This document shows, one piece after another, positions 36,124 to 44,624 of a DNA stretch of 64,000 nt. The DNA is taken from positions 540,649 to 604,648 of the forward strand of contig NZ_BSQF01000001.1 in assembly GCF_030268205.1 (NCBI RefSeq), given 5' to 3'. Within the stretch, counting starts at the first letter, position 1; the number at the start of each line of letters is the position of its first letter. The translations under genes were made by a program, and so were the position numbers. The notes beneath the pieces were generated by a model that was not told the origin of the DNA, ran no database searches, and saw nothing but the letters and a program-made list of their open reading frames with translations. Source of the DNA: Allomuricauda sp. NBRC 101325. Lineage in GTDB: Bacteria; Bacteroidota; Bacteroidia; Flavobacteriales; Flavobacteriaceae.

Positions 36124-36894
36124 ATGCATAAAGAACTCGTGGTCATCAAGGTAGGAACCAATGTGATGACCAACAAAGACAACAGAATAGTACGACCCGT
36201 GCTCAACGGTTTGGTACAACAGATCGCTGAATTGTATGAGCGCGACATTATGACCATTTTGGTCTCCTCTGGATCTGTAATTGCAGGGAAAGAGGTATTG
36301 GGCAAGGCAAAAATCAAGGATAAGACCCAGCGTAGACAGGTGTATTCCGCTATCGGGCAGCCCCGAATGATGCGCCATTACTATAACATATTTAATGATT
36401 ATGGTATGAAATGCGCTCAGGTGCTTCCTACCAAAAGGGATTTTAACCCAGGTGTGCACCGCGACAACATGATCAATTGTATCGAGGGGCTGTTATCCGA
36501 AGGGGTAATTCCGATTGCCAATGAGGATGATGCCGTTTCCGTTTCCATGTCCATGTTTTCGGACAACGACGAATTGGCCACCCTTTTGGCCGAATTGATG
36601 AATGCGGACAAATTGATCTTAATGACGGATATCGATGGGCTTTACGATGGGCATCCTGATAAAGCAGGTTCCAAAGTGATTGAAAAAGTAGAGCCGAGGG
36701 AAGATCTGGACAAATACATTGAAGAAGGAAACAAACAAGAAGGCGAAGGCCGTGGTGGTATGGGTTCTAAATTGAACTATGCCCAAAAGGCAGCCGCCAA
36801 CAACATTCCATCTTACATTGTAAACGGAAAAAAAGAAAATGTAATCATAGATATTGTAGAAGGAAAAAAAGTGGGAACCGAAGTTTCCCTTTAA
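36124..36894 (+). CDS. proB: glutamate 5-kinase, short form without PUA domain
   Basis: A 256-residue amino-acid kinase that phosphorylates glutamate, first step of proline synthesis. It has the KVGTNVMT (8-15) and SSGSVIAGK (48-56) nucleotide loops, NEDDAVS near 138-144, and the GRGGMGSKL segment near 210-218. The C-terminal PUA domain of E. coli ProB is missing, as in other short ProB forms. Proline inhibition is set in the kinase domain. One base separates its stop from proA. Confidence 0.94.
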   Translation: MHKELVVIKVGTNVMTNKDNRIVRPVLNGLVQQIAELYERDIMTILVSSGSVIAGKEVLGKAKIKDKTQRRQVYSAIGQPRMMRHYYNIFNDYGMKCAQVLPTKRDFNPGVHRDNMINCIEGLLSEGVIPIANEDDAVSVSMSMFSDNDELATLLAELMNADKLILMTDIDGLYDGHPDKAGSKVIEKVEPREDLDKYIEEGNKQEGEGRGGMGSKLNYAQKAAANNIPSYIVNGKKENVIIDIVEGKKVGTEVSL

Positions 36895-36895
36895 A

Positions 36896-38104
36896 ATGAC
36901 AGAAATGAAATTACTTAAGACAGCTATAAAAAACCAAGTATTAAAAGATATGGAGCACATTCTCGATACCCATCGGGAAGAGCTGCTCCAGGCCAATCAA
37001 AAAGATCTTGATGCCTTTAATCGAGATGACCAAGCATTGTACGACCGCTTGATCGTGAACGACAATAAGGTAGATCAGATGATTCAGGCCGTAAAAGAAG
37101 TTCGATTGCAGGACGACCCTGTAAGCAAGGAAATATCAACCCGAAATCTGGACAACGGATTAAAGATCATCAACAAAACGGCTCCTTTCGGAACAATTAT
37201 GATCATTTACGAATCCCGACCCGATGTTACGGTCGAAGCCGCCGTGCTTGCCTTTAAGGCCAACAACAAAATTTTACTCAAGGGCGGTAAAGAAGCCTAT
37301 CACAGTAACAAAGCTTTGGTAAAGTTTTGGCATCAAGCCTTGGAGCAAAATGGACTTTCGGAAGATTTTATCCAGTTTTTGGAGATGGACAGAACCCAGA
37401 CCCGAGAATTTTTGAAAAATCCAGATCAAGATCTCGACTTGATCGTACCAAGAGGTGGCGAGCGCTTGATCGCTTTTGTAAAAGAGCATGCCAAATGCGC
37501 CGTTTTGGTAAGTGGCCGAGGAAACAATTTCCTATATGTGCACAAAGAGGCTGATTGGAAAAAGAGCTTGGAGGTGATCGTTAATGCGAAGACCCACAAG
37601 ATTTCGGCCTGTAATGCTTTGGACAAAATTTTGCTCGACACCCAAATCGAGGGTTATGAAGCAAAATTGGTAGAGCTTAAAAACCTTTTGTCCGAAAAAG
37701 GGGTATCCATTTTGGTGGATGAGAAGGTAAAAAACGTACTTCCCGATGAAGAAACCATTACCGATGCTTCAGTATGGCAAGAAGAATTTTTGGCCATGAA
37801 ATGCGTAATAGGTGCGGTGGACAATCTGGATGAGGTCATCATCAAAATCAATAAAAATTCTGGTGGACATTCAGCCTCCATCATGACACAGAACAACAGC
37901 GTGGCCCAAACCTTTATGGAAAATGTGGACTGTGCGGCCGTGTACCAAAATGCATCGACCCGTTTTACCGATGGCGGACAAATGGGCGTTGGCGCAGAAT
38001 TGGCCATCAGTACCGATAAATTGCACCACAGGGGGCCATTGGGACTAAAGCAATTGGTCACCAACAAATACTATGTATTTGGCGACGGACAGATAAGGGT
38101 TTAA
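36896..38104 (+). CDS. proA: glutamate-5-semialdehyde dehydrogenase
   Basis: A 402-residue gamma-glutamyl phosphate reductase, second step of proline synthesis. It has the IYESRPDVTVEAA segment (104-116), catalytic Cys239 (KISACNALDK) and the C-terminal GPLGLKQLVTNKY motif. It probably works as a complex with ProB, which would protect the unstable intermediate. Last gene of the operon, followed by a strong terminator. Confidence 0.96.
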   Translation: MTEMKLLKTAIKNQVLKDMEHILDTHREELLQANQKDLDAFNRDDQALYDRLIVNDNKVDQMIQAVKEVRLQDDPVSKEISTRNLDNGLKIINKTAPFGTIMIIYESRPDVTVEAAVLAFKANNKILLKGGKEAYHSNKALVKFWHQALEQNGLSEDFIQFLEMDRTQTREFLKNPDQDLDLIVPRGGERLIAFVKEHAKCAVLVSGRGNNFLYVHKEADWKKSLEVIVNAKTHKISACNALDKILLDTQIEGYEAKLVELKNLLSEKGVSILVDEKVKNVLPDEETITDASVWQEEFLAMKCVIGAVDNLDEVIIKINKNSGGHSASIMTQNNSVAQTFMENVDCAAVYQNASTRFTDGGQMGVGAELAISTDKLHHRGPLGLKQLVTNKYYVFGDGQIRV

Positions 38105-38126
38105 ACCAAGTCAATAAATAATTATG

Positions 38127-38154
38127 AAGGAGGCCAAAAGGGTCTCCTTTTTTT
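38127..38154 (+). terminator. proline operon terminator
   Basis: Nine-base-pair stem AAGGAGGCC/GGTCTCCTT (one G-U pair), 5-base loop, then seven T in a row, 22 bases after the proA stop. Confidence 0.9.
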
Positions 38155-38286
38155 GTGCATAGCACGCACCTTATTAAGAATCTTTTCAAAAAAAGGCCTT
38201 AAGGGTTGATTTAATGATAATTTATAACTGATTTATTGGTCAATTTTTAATAAAATCTCTAGCTTTAGTATTCAAAATATATAAGC

Positions 38287-38619
38287 ATGGGAAAATTTGA
38301 GATTAAAACGGATAAAGCTGGCAAGTTCAGGTTTAATTTAAAAGCTGGTAACGGCCAAGTTATTTTAAGCAGTCAAGGCTACACTACCAAAGCTGCCTGT
38401 GAAAACGGCGTTGAGTCGGTAAAAAAACATTCTCAGGACGATGGTAACTTTGAAAGACTAACTGCCAAGGATGGAAGTCCGTATTTTAACCTAAAAGCAT
38501 CCAATGGCCAAGTAATTGGCAATAGCGAGATGTATTCCAGCGCATCTGCTATGGAAAACGGCGTTGCTTCCGTTAAAAAAAATGCACCCGATGCTTCTGT
38601 TGAGGAAGTTTCGGAATAA
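38287..38619 (+). CDS. YegP family (DUF1508) protein
   Basis: A 110-residue protein made of two DUF1508 repeats (about 1-52 and 53-102). Each has the pattern (F/Y)xFNLKAxNGQVI followed by a helix (ENGVESVKK; ENGVASVKK). YegP-like proteins are small cytoplasmic beta-rich proteins without established function. Monocistronic; a partial promoter box TAGCTTTA lies at 38260-38267. Confidence 0.9.
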   Translation: MGKFEIKTDKAGKFRFNLKAGNGQVILSSQGYTTKAACENGVESVKKHSQDDGNFERLTAKDGSPYFNLKASNGQVIGNSEMYSSASAMENGVASVKKNAPDASVEEVSE

Positions 38620-38636
38620 AAACCTATCCATTAATT

Positions 38637-38667
38637 AAAAAAGCAGCTTGAAAAGGCTGCTTTTTTT
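38637..38667. terminator. terminator between the YegP-like gene and the convergent CysG-N-like gene
   Basis: Stem AAAAAAGCAGC/GCTGCTTTTTTT with an 8-base loop. A and T tracts on both sides allow use in both directions. Confidence 0.85.
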
Positions 38668-38700
38668 GTTCTGTTCAATAATGAAACGCTTATAGCTTTC

Positions 38701-39282
38701 CTATTCCTTTCGGTTTACCAATCCTTTGGTAAACTCGTTCAGTGCCTCCACTTTTTCTTCAAAATCCCCTTTTAGGGTTTTGCGGTATTCATTTAGGTTC
38801 TTTACCAAATCATCTATATTCTCTGGTAGCACATCCTCAAAAAATTGTCGCAATCGCTTCGCAGTTGTTGGTGACTTTCCGTTGGTAGAAATAGCCACCT
38901 TTACATTCCCCTTGGTTACAATGCCACCCATATAAAAATCGCAAAACGGCGGATTGTCGGCCACATTCACCAAAATACTGCGTTCCCTACAATCGTGGTA
39001 CACTTCCTCGTTCACTTCTGGCTTGTCCGTACAGGCAATTACCATGTGTTTTCCGTCTAAAAATTCTTTTTTGTACACCGCTTCGGTAATGGTTACATCG
39101 TGTTTTTCGGCCAGTTCCAACGTAGCGGGTAAAAACTCTGGTGCCACCATTAATACCTTGGCATTCGGACTCGATTTTAATAAAAATGAAAGCTTTTCCA
39201 ACCCAACATTGCCACCACCCACTATGAGTACTTGTAACTGGGATACCTTTAAAAAAATGGGATATAGCTCATTCCTTTCCAT
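38701..39282 (-). CDS. precorrin-2 dehydrogenase/sirohydrochlorin ferrochelatase-type protein (CysG N-terminal)
   Basis: A 193-residue protein that matches the N-terminal half of siroheme synthase CysG and yeast Met8p. It has an NAD-binding GGGNVG loop (22-27), IACTDKPEVN (92-101) and the DFYMGGIVTKGNVKVAISTNGKSPTTAK segment, in which Met8 keeps its catalytic Asp upstream. It oxidises precorrin-2 and may insert iron to form siroheme for sulfite or nitrite reductase. No such reductase, nor CobA, is next to it. An inverted repeat ATAACAT/ATGTTAT (39281-39301) overlaps its start codon. Confidence 0.88.
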   Translation of the reverse strand: MERNELYPIFLKVSQLQVLIVGGGNVGLEKLSFLLKSSPNAKVLMVAPEFLPATLELAEKHDVTITEAVYKKEFLDGKHMVIACTDKPEVNEEVYHDCRERSILVNVADNPPFCDFYMGGIVTKGNVKVAISTNGKSPTTAKRLRQFFEDVLPENIDDLVKNLNEYRKTLKGDFEEKVEALNEFTKGLVNRKE

Positions 39283-39358
39283 AACATCATTTTAATGTTA
39301 TAAAGATAATCACTATTTCTGTTGATAGAGAACGCTTGTGCTCTAGCTCGCTAAACCC

Positions 39359-40300
39359 TTAAAAGGTAGGGGGCTCCTTTTGAGCTTCTTTGGATTTAAA
39401 TTCGTACCGAATGAAAATCTCATGAGATCCTCCCGTATAGCTCGCCAAGTTCGATGAAGTAAGGTCGTAGGCATAGCCTGCACTAAAATTAGGGTTGATT
39501 TGCATGCCCAACAAAGTTGAAAACGAATCGTTCCAGCGATAGGCCAATCCAAAAGTGAAGGTTTCTTTTAAAAGTACATTGCCCGAAATATCAGCAATCA
39601 TTGGTGCACCAGGCACCCATTTCATAAAAAAGGCAGGCTTAAACTTCACATCTGCCGACATATCGAACACCATTCCACCTATCACATAATAGTGCATGCG
39701 TTCCGAGGCAATTTCCTGTTCTGCGCCATCATAATGCTCTTGCGAAAGAAAATTAGGAATCGCAACCCCTAAATACCCTTTTTTAGAGTTATAGTAAAGT
39801 CCAGCGCCTATGGTCGGGAAAAATTTGCCCTTTATATTATTTTGAAAAGCCATATCGGCATCCTCTGCCAATCCTTTTGAAAAATCGACATCAAAAATAC
39901 GTCCACCCATTTTTAAACCGAAGGATAATTTGTTACCCGCACTGTCCAATTGAATGGTGTAGGACACATTTCCGTCCAAGAATATTTCTGAAGATGGACC
40001 CAAGGCGTCATGAGCTAAAATTCCACCTACCCCAATTTTATTTTCAAGTGGTGCATCTACGGCCAAAACTTGGGTGTTTGGAGCACCATTTACACCCACC
40101 CATTGGGAGCGGTGCATCAACAATGCCGTTAAATGACCATTGGAACCCGCATAAGCAGGGTTCACGCTCATGGTATTGTACATGTATTGCGTAAACTGAG
40201 GGTCTTGCTGTGCTTTTACCGCTAAGGGTGCCAAAAACAGCAGTAGCAAACCTAATTGCCCAACTATATTCTTTCTATATCTTGCTGATACCATCCCCAT
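39359..40300 (-). CDS. PorP/SprF family type IX secretion membrane protein
   Basis: A 313-residue outer-membrane barrel with a signal peptide (about 1-30). The family start is clear: QQDPQFTQYMYNTMSVNPAYAGS at 31-53. SprF/PorP proteins are encoded next to large T9SS-exported adhesins and attach them to the cell surface. Here it follows the DUF11 adhesin by 2 bases, the standard SprB-SprF order. Confidence 0.95.
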   Translation of the reverse strand: MGMVSARYRKNIVGQLGLLLLFLAPLAVKAQQDPQFTQYMYNTMSVNPAYAGSNGHLTALLMHRSQWVGVNGAPNTQVLAVDAPLENKIGVGGILAHDALGPSSEIFLDGNVSYTIQLDSAGNKLSFGLKMGGRIFDVDFSKGLAEDADMAFQNNIKGKFFPTIGAGLYYNSKKGYLGVAIPNFLSQEHYDGAEQEIASERMHYYVIGGMVFDMSADVKFKPAFFMKWVPGAPMIADISGNVLLKETFTFGLAYRWNDSFSTLLGMQINPNFSAGYAYDLTSSNLASYTGGSHEIFIRYEFKSKEAQKEPPTF

Positions 40301-40302
40301 GT

Positions 40303-43300
40303 TTATCTATTTATATACAACCAATCCGTTTGCGGTTCCGACCCATCGCCCAAATCCAACACATAATAGTAGGTTCCGGCGGGCAATCCATCTCCTTTTT
40401 GTCCGTCGGCTGTTCCATCCCAATCATTTTTATAATTTTTGGCATGGTGCACCATAGTTCCCCATCTGTTGAAGACTTCCAACTTATTGTTAGGATATCT
40501 GGACAGACAATCAATTCTGAAAGTGTCGTTTACCCCATCACCATTGGGTGAAAACTCATTGTACACCAACAAACAGGTTGGGTTCACAAAGGCATCGGCC
40601 CTATTATTGGTTTCATCGGTATCCCATTGATCTACATAGGTCAATTGGGCCACGTTCAAATAATCTTCTATATCCAAAATTTGAACGGTAAGCTCCAAAG
40701 TGGCCGTTTCGGAAGGCAATAGTTCTTCAATTTCCCAAAGTCCCGATGTATCATACGCTCCGATGGTTACTGAGTGACTTACATAGCGATATCCCGAAGG
40801 CAATAGTTCTTCTATACCTAAATTGGTTGCAGATTCCACGCCCTGATTGGCTGCCGTAATTGAAAAAACTACCTCATCCCCTATTCGTGGTGATGCATTA
40901 TCCACCGTTTTACCAATTGAAATATCAGTGGTTAGAGGTTCCACAAAAGCGGTCGCTTCGTCATCATCTTCTACCCCATCGAACAAGTCATCTTCTTCAA
41001 TGCCTACATTAGGGTCACTATCTGGGTCATCATATTTACTGGCAGAAATGAAAGCCACATTCAAATATTCATCTGGGGTATCCGTAGGAGCATTTACCAT
41101 CACCAAAACTTCCAAGCTTTCGGTATCTTGACTTGGGATAGATCGGTTCACATCCCAAATTCCCGTGTTCGGATTGTATACTCCTGCAGTGGTTGTATGC
41201 GATTGATAAGTGTATCCCACAGGGAGCATATCGGTCACCTCAACTCCTGAAGTTCCTGAAAGTCCGTGATTGGTTACACTCACTAAGAAACGAACCACCT
41301 CGCCCACATTTGGGGTCGGATTATCCACTATTTTTTCCAAGGAAAGATCGTTGGATCCAAACGGCTCCAAGGTTACAGCATCTTGATCATCCTCTGAGGC
41401 CAAATTATTATTTGGCGTTGAATCTGGATCGAAAGTAGCCAAGGCAATTAGTTCCGCTTTGTTGGTATGAATGCCATCGGCAAGCACCAAAGCGGTTATT
41501 TCCAAAGTCTCGGTTACGCCATTGTTCAGTTCAGAAATACCCCAAGATCCTGCTAAAACATCATAACTTCCAGACGTAGCAGTTGCAGAAATAAATTGAA
41601 ACCCTGTTTGCAAAACATCTTCAATCACCAATCCAGAAGCATCATTTGGCCCTTGATTGGTCACTTCAATGGTAAATACCACTTCCATACCCACATTTGG
41701 AGTAAGATTATCCACAGATTTTACAACCTCAATATCGGTAACGTGTCTTGGTGTCGTAGCCTGTGCATCTTGATCGTCTTCAGACAGCACATTGTTATTC
41801 GGAGTTGAATCTGGATCAAAGAAAACAGCATCGGTTACTTCGGCAACATTGGTATAATCACCATCAGCATTTACTTCGGCTACAATGTTCAATTCCATTT
41901 GGGAATTCAAACCTATGGTTCCAACATTCCAAATGCCACTGTTAGGGTTAAATCTCCCAGCTCCATCATCAGAAATATAGGCATAGCCATTGGGAAGGTT
42001 GTTTCTTACCCTTACTCCAATCGCATCACTTGGTCCTTGATTGATCAGAGTTACCGTAAAAGTTACCTGAGTGCCCACATCTGGCATTGCATTATCCACA
42101 CTAACCTCAACAGCTAAATCCGCGGAAGGAATTGGTGTGGTACCCGCATTATCTTGATCGTTCTCAAAAATATTGTTGTTATTCGGGGTTGAATTCGGGT
42201 CTATTTGGTCGGAAGCATACACTTCGGTCACATTAAAATAATCGCCAGAATTGTTCACTTCGGCCACAATGTTCAAAGTTTCTGTATTTCCATCGGGTAA
42301 GGTTCCGCCCAATACCCAAAGACCTGTTCCCTCATTATAAGATCCTGCTGTTGTACTGTGCGAAACGTAGGCATATCCATCGGGCAATAAATCTATCACC
42401 TCAACTCCAGTGGCATCGCTGGGACCAAAATTGGTCACATTCAAGGTAAAGATTACCTCCTGTCCCACAAATGGACTCAGCACATTGACCGACTTGCGCA
42501 ATTGCAAATCTGCCACTGGAATGGGTATGGTCGAAATGGTCTGTTGATCATCTTCAAATTCGTTGTTGTTGCCCGGGGTTGAATCTACATCCAATTCGGT
42601 TAGGTTTGTCAACTCTGCCGTATTGGAATAGTTTCCAGTTGGAAGCACCTCCACTGTTATCTCCAAGGTTTCCGTATTTCCACTGGCCAAATTTCCTACC
42701 ACCCACGAGCCATTCGTCGAATTATAGGTGCCCGAAGTGGTCGAAACGCTAACTAAATCATATCCAGATGCCAACATATCGGTTACCACCACATTTGTGG
42801 CATCACTTGGACCATCATTGGTTACATTCACTGTAAAGACAATTTCACTACCTACTTCGGGGATAAACTCATCCACCATTTTTGTAACTGAAATATCCAC
42901 CAAAGGGTCTGGGAAAACGTTGACCTGATCTTGATCGTCCTCGCCTGGCACATCATTATTGGGCGTAGAATCTATATCGGTTTGGTCGTGTCCAGTAATT
43001 TGGGCTGTATTGTTATAATCTCCAGAAGGATTTACATTGCATAAAATACTCAAGCTACGAGAACTCCCTGTTGGAATTGTTCCCACATTCCAAATTCCCG
43101 TTCCTGGGTTATAGGCGCCCCCAGCATTATCCGAAACATAGGTATACCCTGATGGCAATTGGTCGGTCACCTCTACCGAAGTTGCCGTGCTTGGCCCGTC
43201 ATTGGTCACCGTAATGGTAAAACGTACATTGTCACTCACCAAAGGTGGAGATTTATCGATGGTTTTAGTCAACGATAAATCTATCACTGGAGATGGCACA

Positions 43301-44421
43301 ATAACCAAATCGCCCTGATCATCTTCAGAAGAAACCCCATTGGCAGGTGTTGAGTCTGGATCATAGGCATCCGATGCAATAATCTGTGAAGTATTGGTAT
43401 AATTTCCTGAAGCTTTAACGGTAACATTTATCGTCAAAGTTTCTGTGTCGCCATTCCCTACTGTACCCACTTCCCAAAAACCTGATGTTGAATTATACGT
43501 TCCAGAAGTGGCCGAAGAAGAAACAAATGTGAAACCGGACAGCAATTGGTCAACCACTCTAACATTGGTGGCATCATGAGGGCCATCATTAGTAACTGAA
43601 ATCTCAAAACTTATTTGTTGTCCCACATATGGCGCCAAATTTCCACCAACCACAGATTTGGTCAACGAAAGGTCTGCCTGTAATGGAGCTGCAGTAACGT
43701 TATCCTCATCATCCTCGCTTTGATCTCCGTTATCATTATCGGGGGTACTATCCAAATCATCTTGATCTGCCAAAACCACTTCAGCAATGTGGGTATATTC
43801 CCCATTGGTGGAAGTTGGTGTTTGTACCGTTGCATTAAAACTTAATGAAGCTGTATTGGAACCTACTGGAACCGTAATTCCCGTCCAAACCACTCTATTG
43901 GGCGATGGATAAAAAGCTCCAGAGTTGTTTATAGCTATTATATTATCATATCCAATCGGAACCAAATTTTGAATGGATACTCCCGTTGCATCAACAGCAC
44001 CCAAATTACTCAGGTTAATGGTAAAAGTGACCACATCCCCAATGTCTGGAACGGTGTTGCTTGCCAACATCTCAATTTCCAAATCAATTCCTTGAACGTT
44101 AATTGCTACTGTATCCGAATTAGTGGTACATGTAGCATCTGAAACGGTCCACTCAAAAAAGTAGGTGCCGAAAGTAGTATTGTCCACTCCCGTATTGGGA
44201 TCATTTATATCATCAAAAGTTACGGTTGTTGGTCCAGAAACTTGAGACCATACTCCTGTTCCCACTGCAGGCGTGGCAGCATTTAACGTTACTGCTGAAA
44301 CTTGCGTAAAAACCTGATCTGATCCTGCATCTACAGCACAAGATTGTGAAAACCCCATTTGTAATGAAGCGAACAGAAATAGTAGGAAATATAAAAAAAC
44401 CTGGGACGGGGTTTTATTCAT
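40303..44421 (-). CDS. large T9SS type B surface protein with nine DUF11 repeats
   Basis: A 1372-residue exported protein. Signal peptide (about 1-25), a PKD/Ig-like N-terminal domain (28-110), then nine DUF11-type repeats of about 120-140 residues (about 111-1285). Each opens with a DLSLTKxVD-like strand, has an F-x-(V/I)-x-VTN-x-GP core and ends in an acidic DxDSTPNNN...EDDQD linker. The last ~85 residues are the gliding-type C-terminal domain (YNEFSPNGDGVND...) that directs T9SS export and SprF-dependent attachment. Likely a long adhesin or stalk. The acidic linkers could bind calcium. A TATGTTTG promoter box lies at 44462-44469. Confidence 0.93.
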   Translation of the reverse strand: MNKTPSQVFLYFLLFLFASLQMGFSQSCAVDAGSDQVFTQVSAVTLNAATPAVGTGVWSQVSGPTTVTFDDINDPNTGVDNTTFGTYFFEWTVSDATCTTNSDTVAINVQGIDLEIEMLASNTVPDIGDVVTFTINLSNLGAVDATGVSIQNLVPIGYDNIIAINNSGAFYPSPNRVVWTGITVPVGSNTASLSFNATVQTPTSTNGEYTHIAEVVLADQDDLDSTPDNDNGDQSEDDEDNVTAAPLQADLSLTKSVVGGNLAPYVGQQISFEISVTNDGPHDATNVRVVDQLLSGFTFVSSSATSGTYNSTSGFWEVGTVGNGDTETLTINVTVKASGNYTNTSQIIASDAYDPDSTPANGVSSEDDQGDLVIVPSPVIDLSLTKTIDKSPPLVSDNVRFTITVTNDGPSTATSVEVTDQLPSGYTYVSDNAGGAYNPGTGIWNVGTIPTGSSRSLSILCNVNPSGDYNNTAQITGHDQTDIDSTPNNDVPGEDDQDQVNVFPDPLVDISVTKMVDEFIPEVGSEIVFTVNVTNDGPSDATNVVVTDMLASGYDLVSVSTTSGTYNSTNGSWVVGNLASGNTETLEITVEVLPTGNYSNTAELTNLTELDVDSTPGNNNEFEDDQQTISTIPIPVADLQLRKSVNVLSPFVGQEVIFTLNVTNFGPSDATGVEVIDLLPDGYAYVSHSTTAGSYNEGTGLWVLGGTLPDGNTETLNIVAEVNNSGDYFNVTEVYASDQIDPNSTPNNNNIFENDQDNAGTTPIPSADLAVEVSVDNAMPDVGTQVTFTVTLINQGPSDAIGVRVRNNLPNGYAYISDDGAGRFNPNSGIWNVGTIGLNSQMELNIVAEVNADGDYTNVAEVTDAVFFDPDSTPNNNVLSEDDQDAQATTPRHVTDIEVVKSVDNLTPNVGMEVVFTIEVTNQGPNDASGLVIEDVLQTGFQFISATATSGSYDVLAGSWGISELNNGVTETLEITALVLADGIHTNKAELIALATFDPDSTPNNNLASEDDQDAVTLEPFGSNDLSLEKIVDNPTPNVGEVVRFLVSVTNHGLSGTSGVEVTDMLPVGYTYQSHTTTAGVYNPNTGIWDVNRSIPSQDTESLEVLVMVNAPTDTPDEYLNVAFISASKYDDPDSDPNVGIEEDDLFDGVEDDDEATAFVEPLTTDISIGKTVDNASPRIGDEVVFSITAANQGVESATNLGIEELLPSGYRYVSHSVTIGAYDTSGLWEIEELLPSETATLELTVQILDIEDYLNVAQLTYVDQWDTDETNNRADAFVNPTCLLVYNEFSPNGDGVNDTFRIDCLSRYPNNKLEVFNRWGTMVHHAKNYKNDWDGTADGQKGDGLPAGTYYYVLDLGDGSEPQTDWLYINR

Positions 44422-44461
44422 AGGTTAAGTTGATGAGGTTTTTCTTACGTAGTAAGACACT

Positions 44462-44469
44462 CAAACATA
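44462..44469 (-). promoter_or_regulatory. -7 box of the adhesin-porP operon
   Basis: TATGTTTG on the minus strand matches TAnnTTTG, about 40 bases upstream of the ATG; no clear -33. An inverted repeat CTTACGTAGTAAG (44444-44456) overlaps the expected transcription start and could be an operator. Confidence 0.45.
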
Positions 44470-44566
44470 TCAAGAAGTTGCCAGTTTATCGAAGTTATGT
44501 TGTATTACAGCGATCATTTGTTGTGAAAACATGGATATCTGATGCAAAAAACACGGATATAAACGC

Positions 44567-44602
44567 AAAAAGGGAGATTATGTTGGTCATAACCTCCCTT
44601 TT
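44567..44602 (-). terminator. nrdBA terminator
   Basis: Fifteen- to sixteen-base-pair hairpin read on the minus strand (AAAAGGGAGGTTATG / CATAATCTCCCTTTT, one G-U pair) with a 5-base loop and a T tract, 23 bases beyond the nrdA stop. Confidence 0.85.
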
Positions 44603-44624
44603 CCATATTTGATTTTGCTAAATA

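Noticed and set aside
40400..44300. Repeated blocks in the adhesin gene as a possible CRISPR or tandem DNA repeat
   Set aside because: The similarity is at protein level with blocks of about 360-420 bases; there are no short identical repeats with spacers.
44430..44612. A 60-codon plus-strand frame between the adhesin and nrdA
   Set aside because: It overlaps the adhesin promoter and the nrdBA terminator and has no recognisable protein features.
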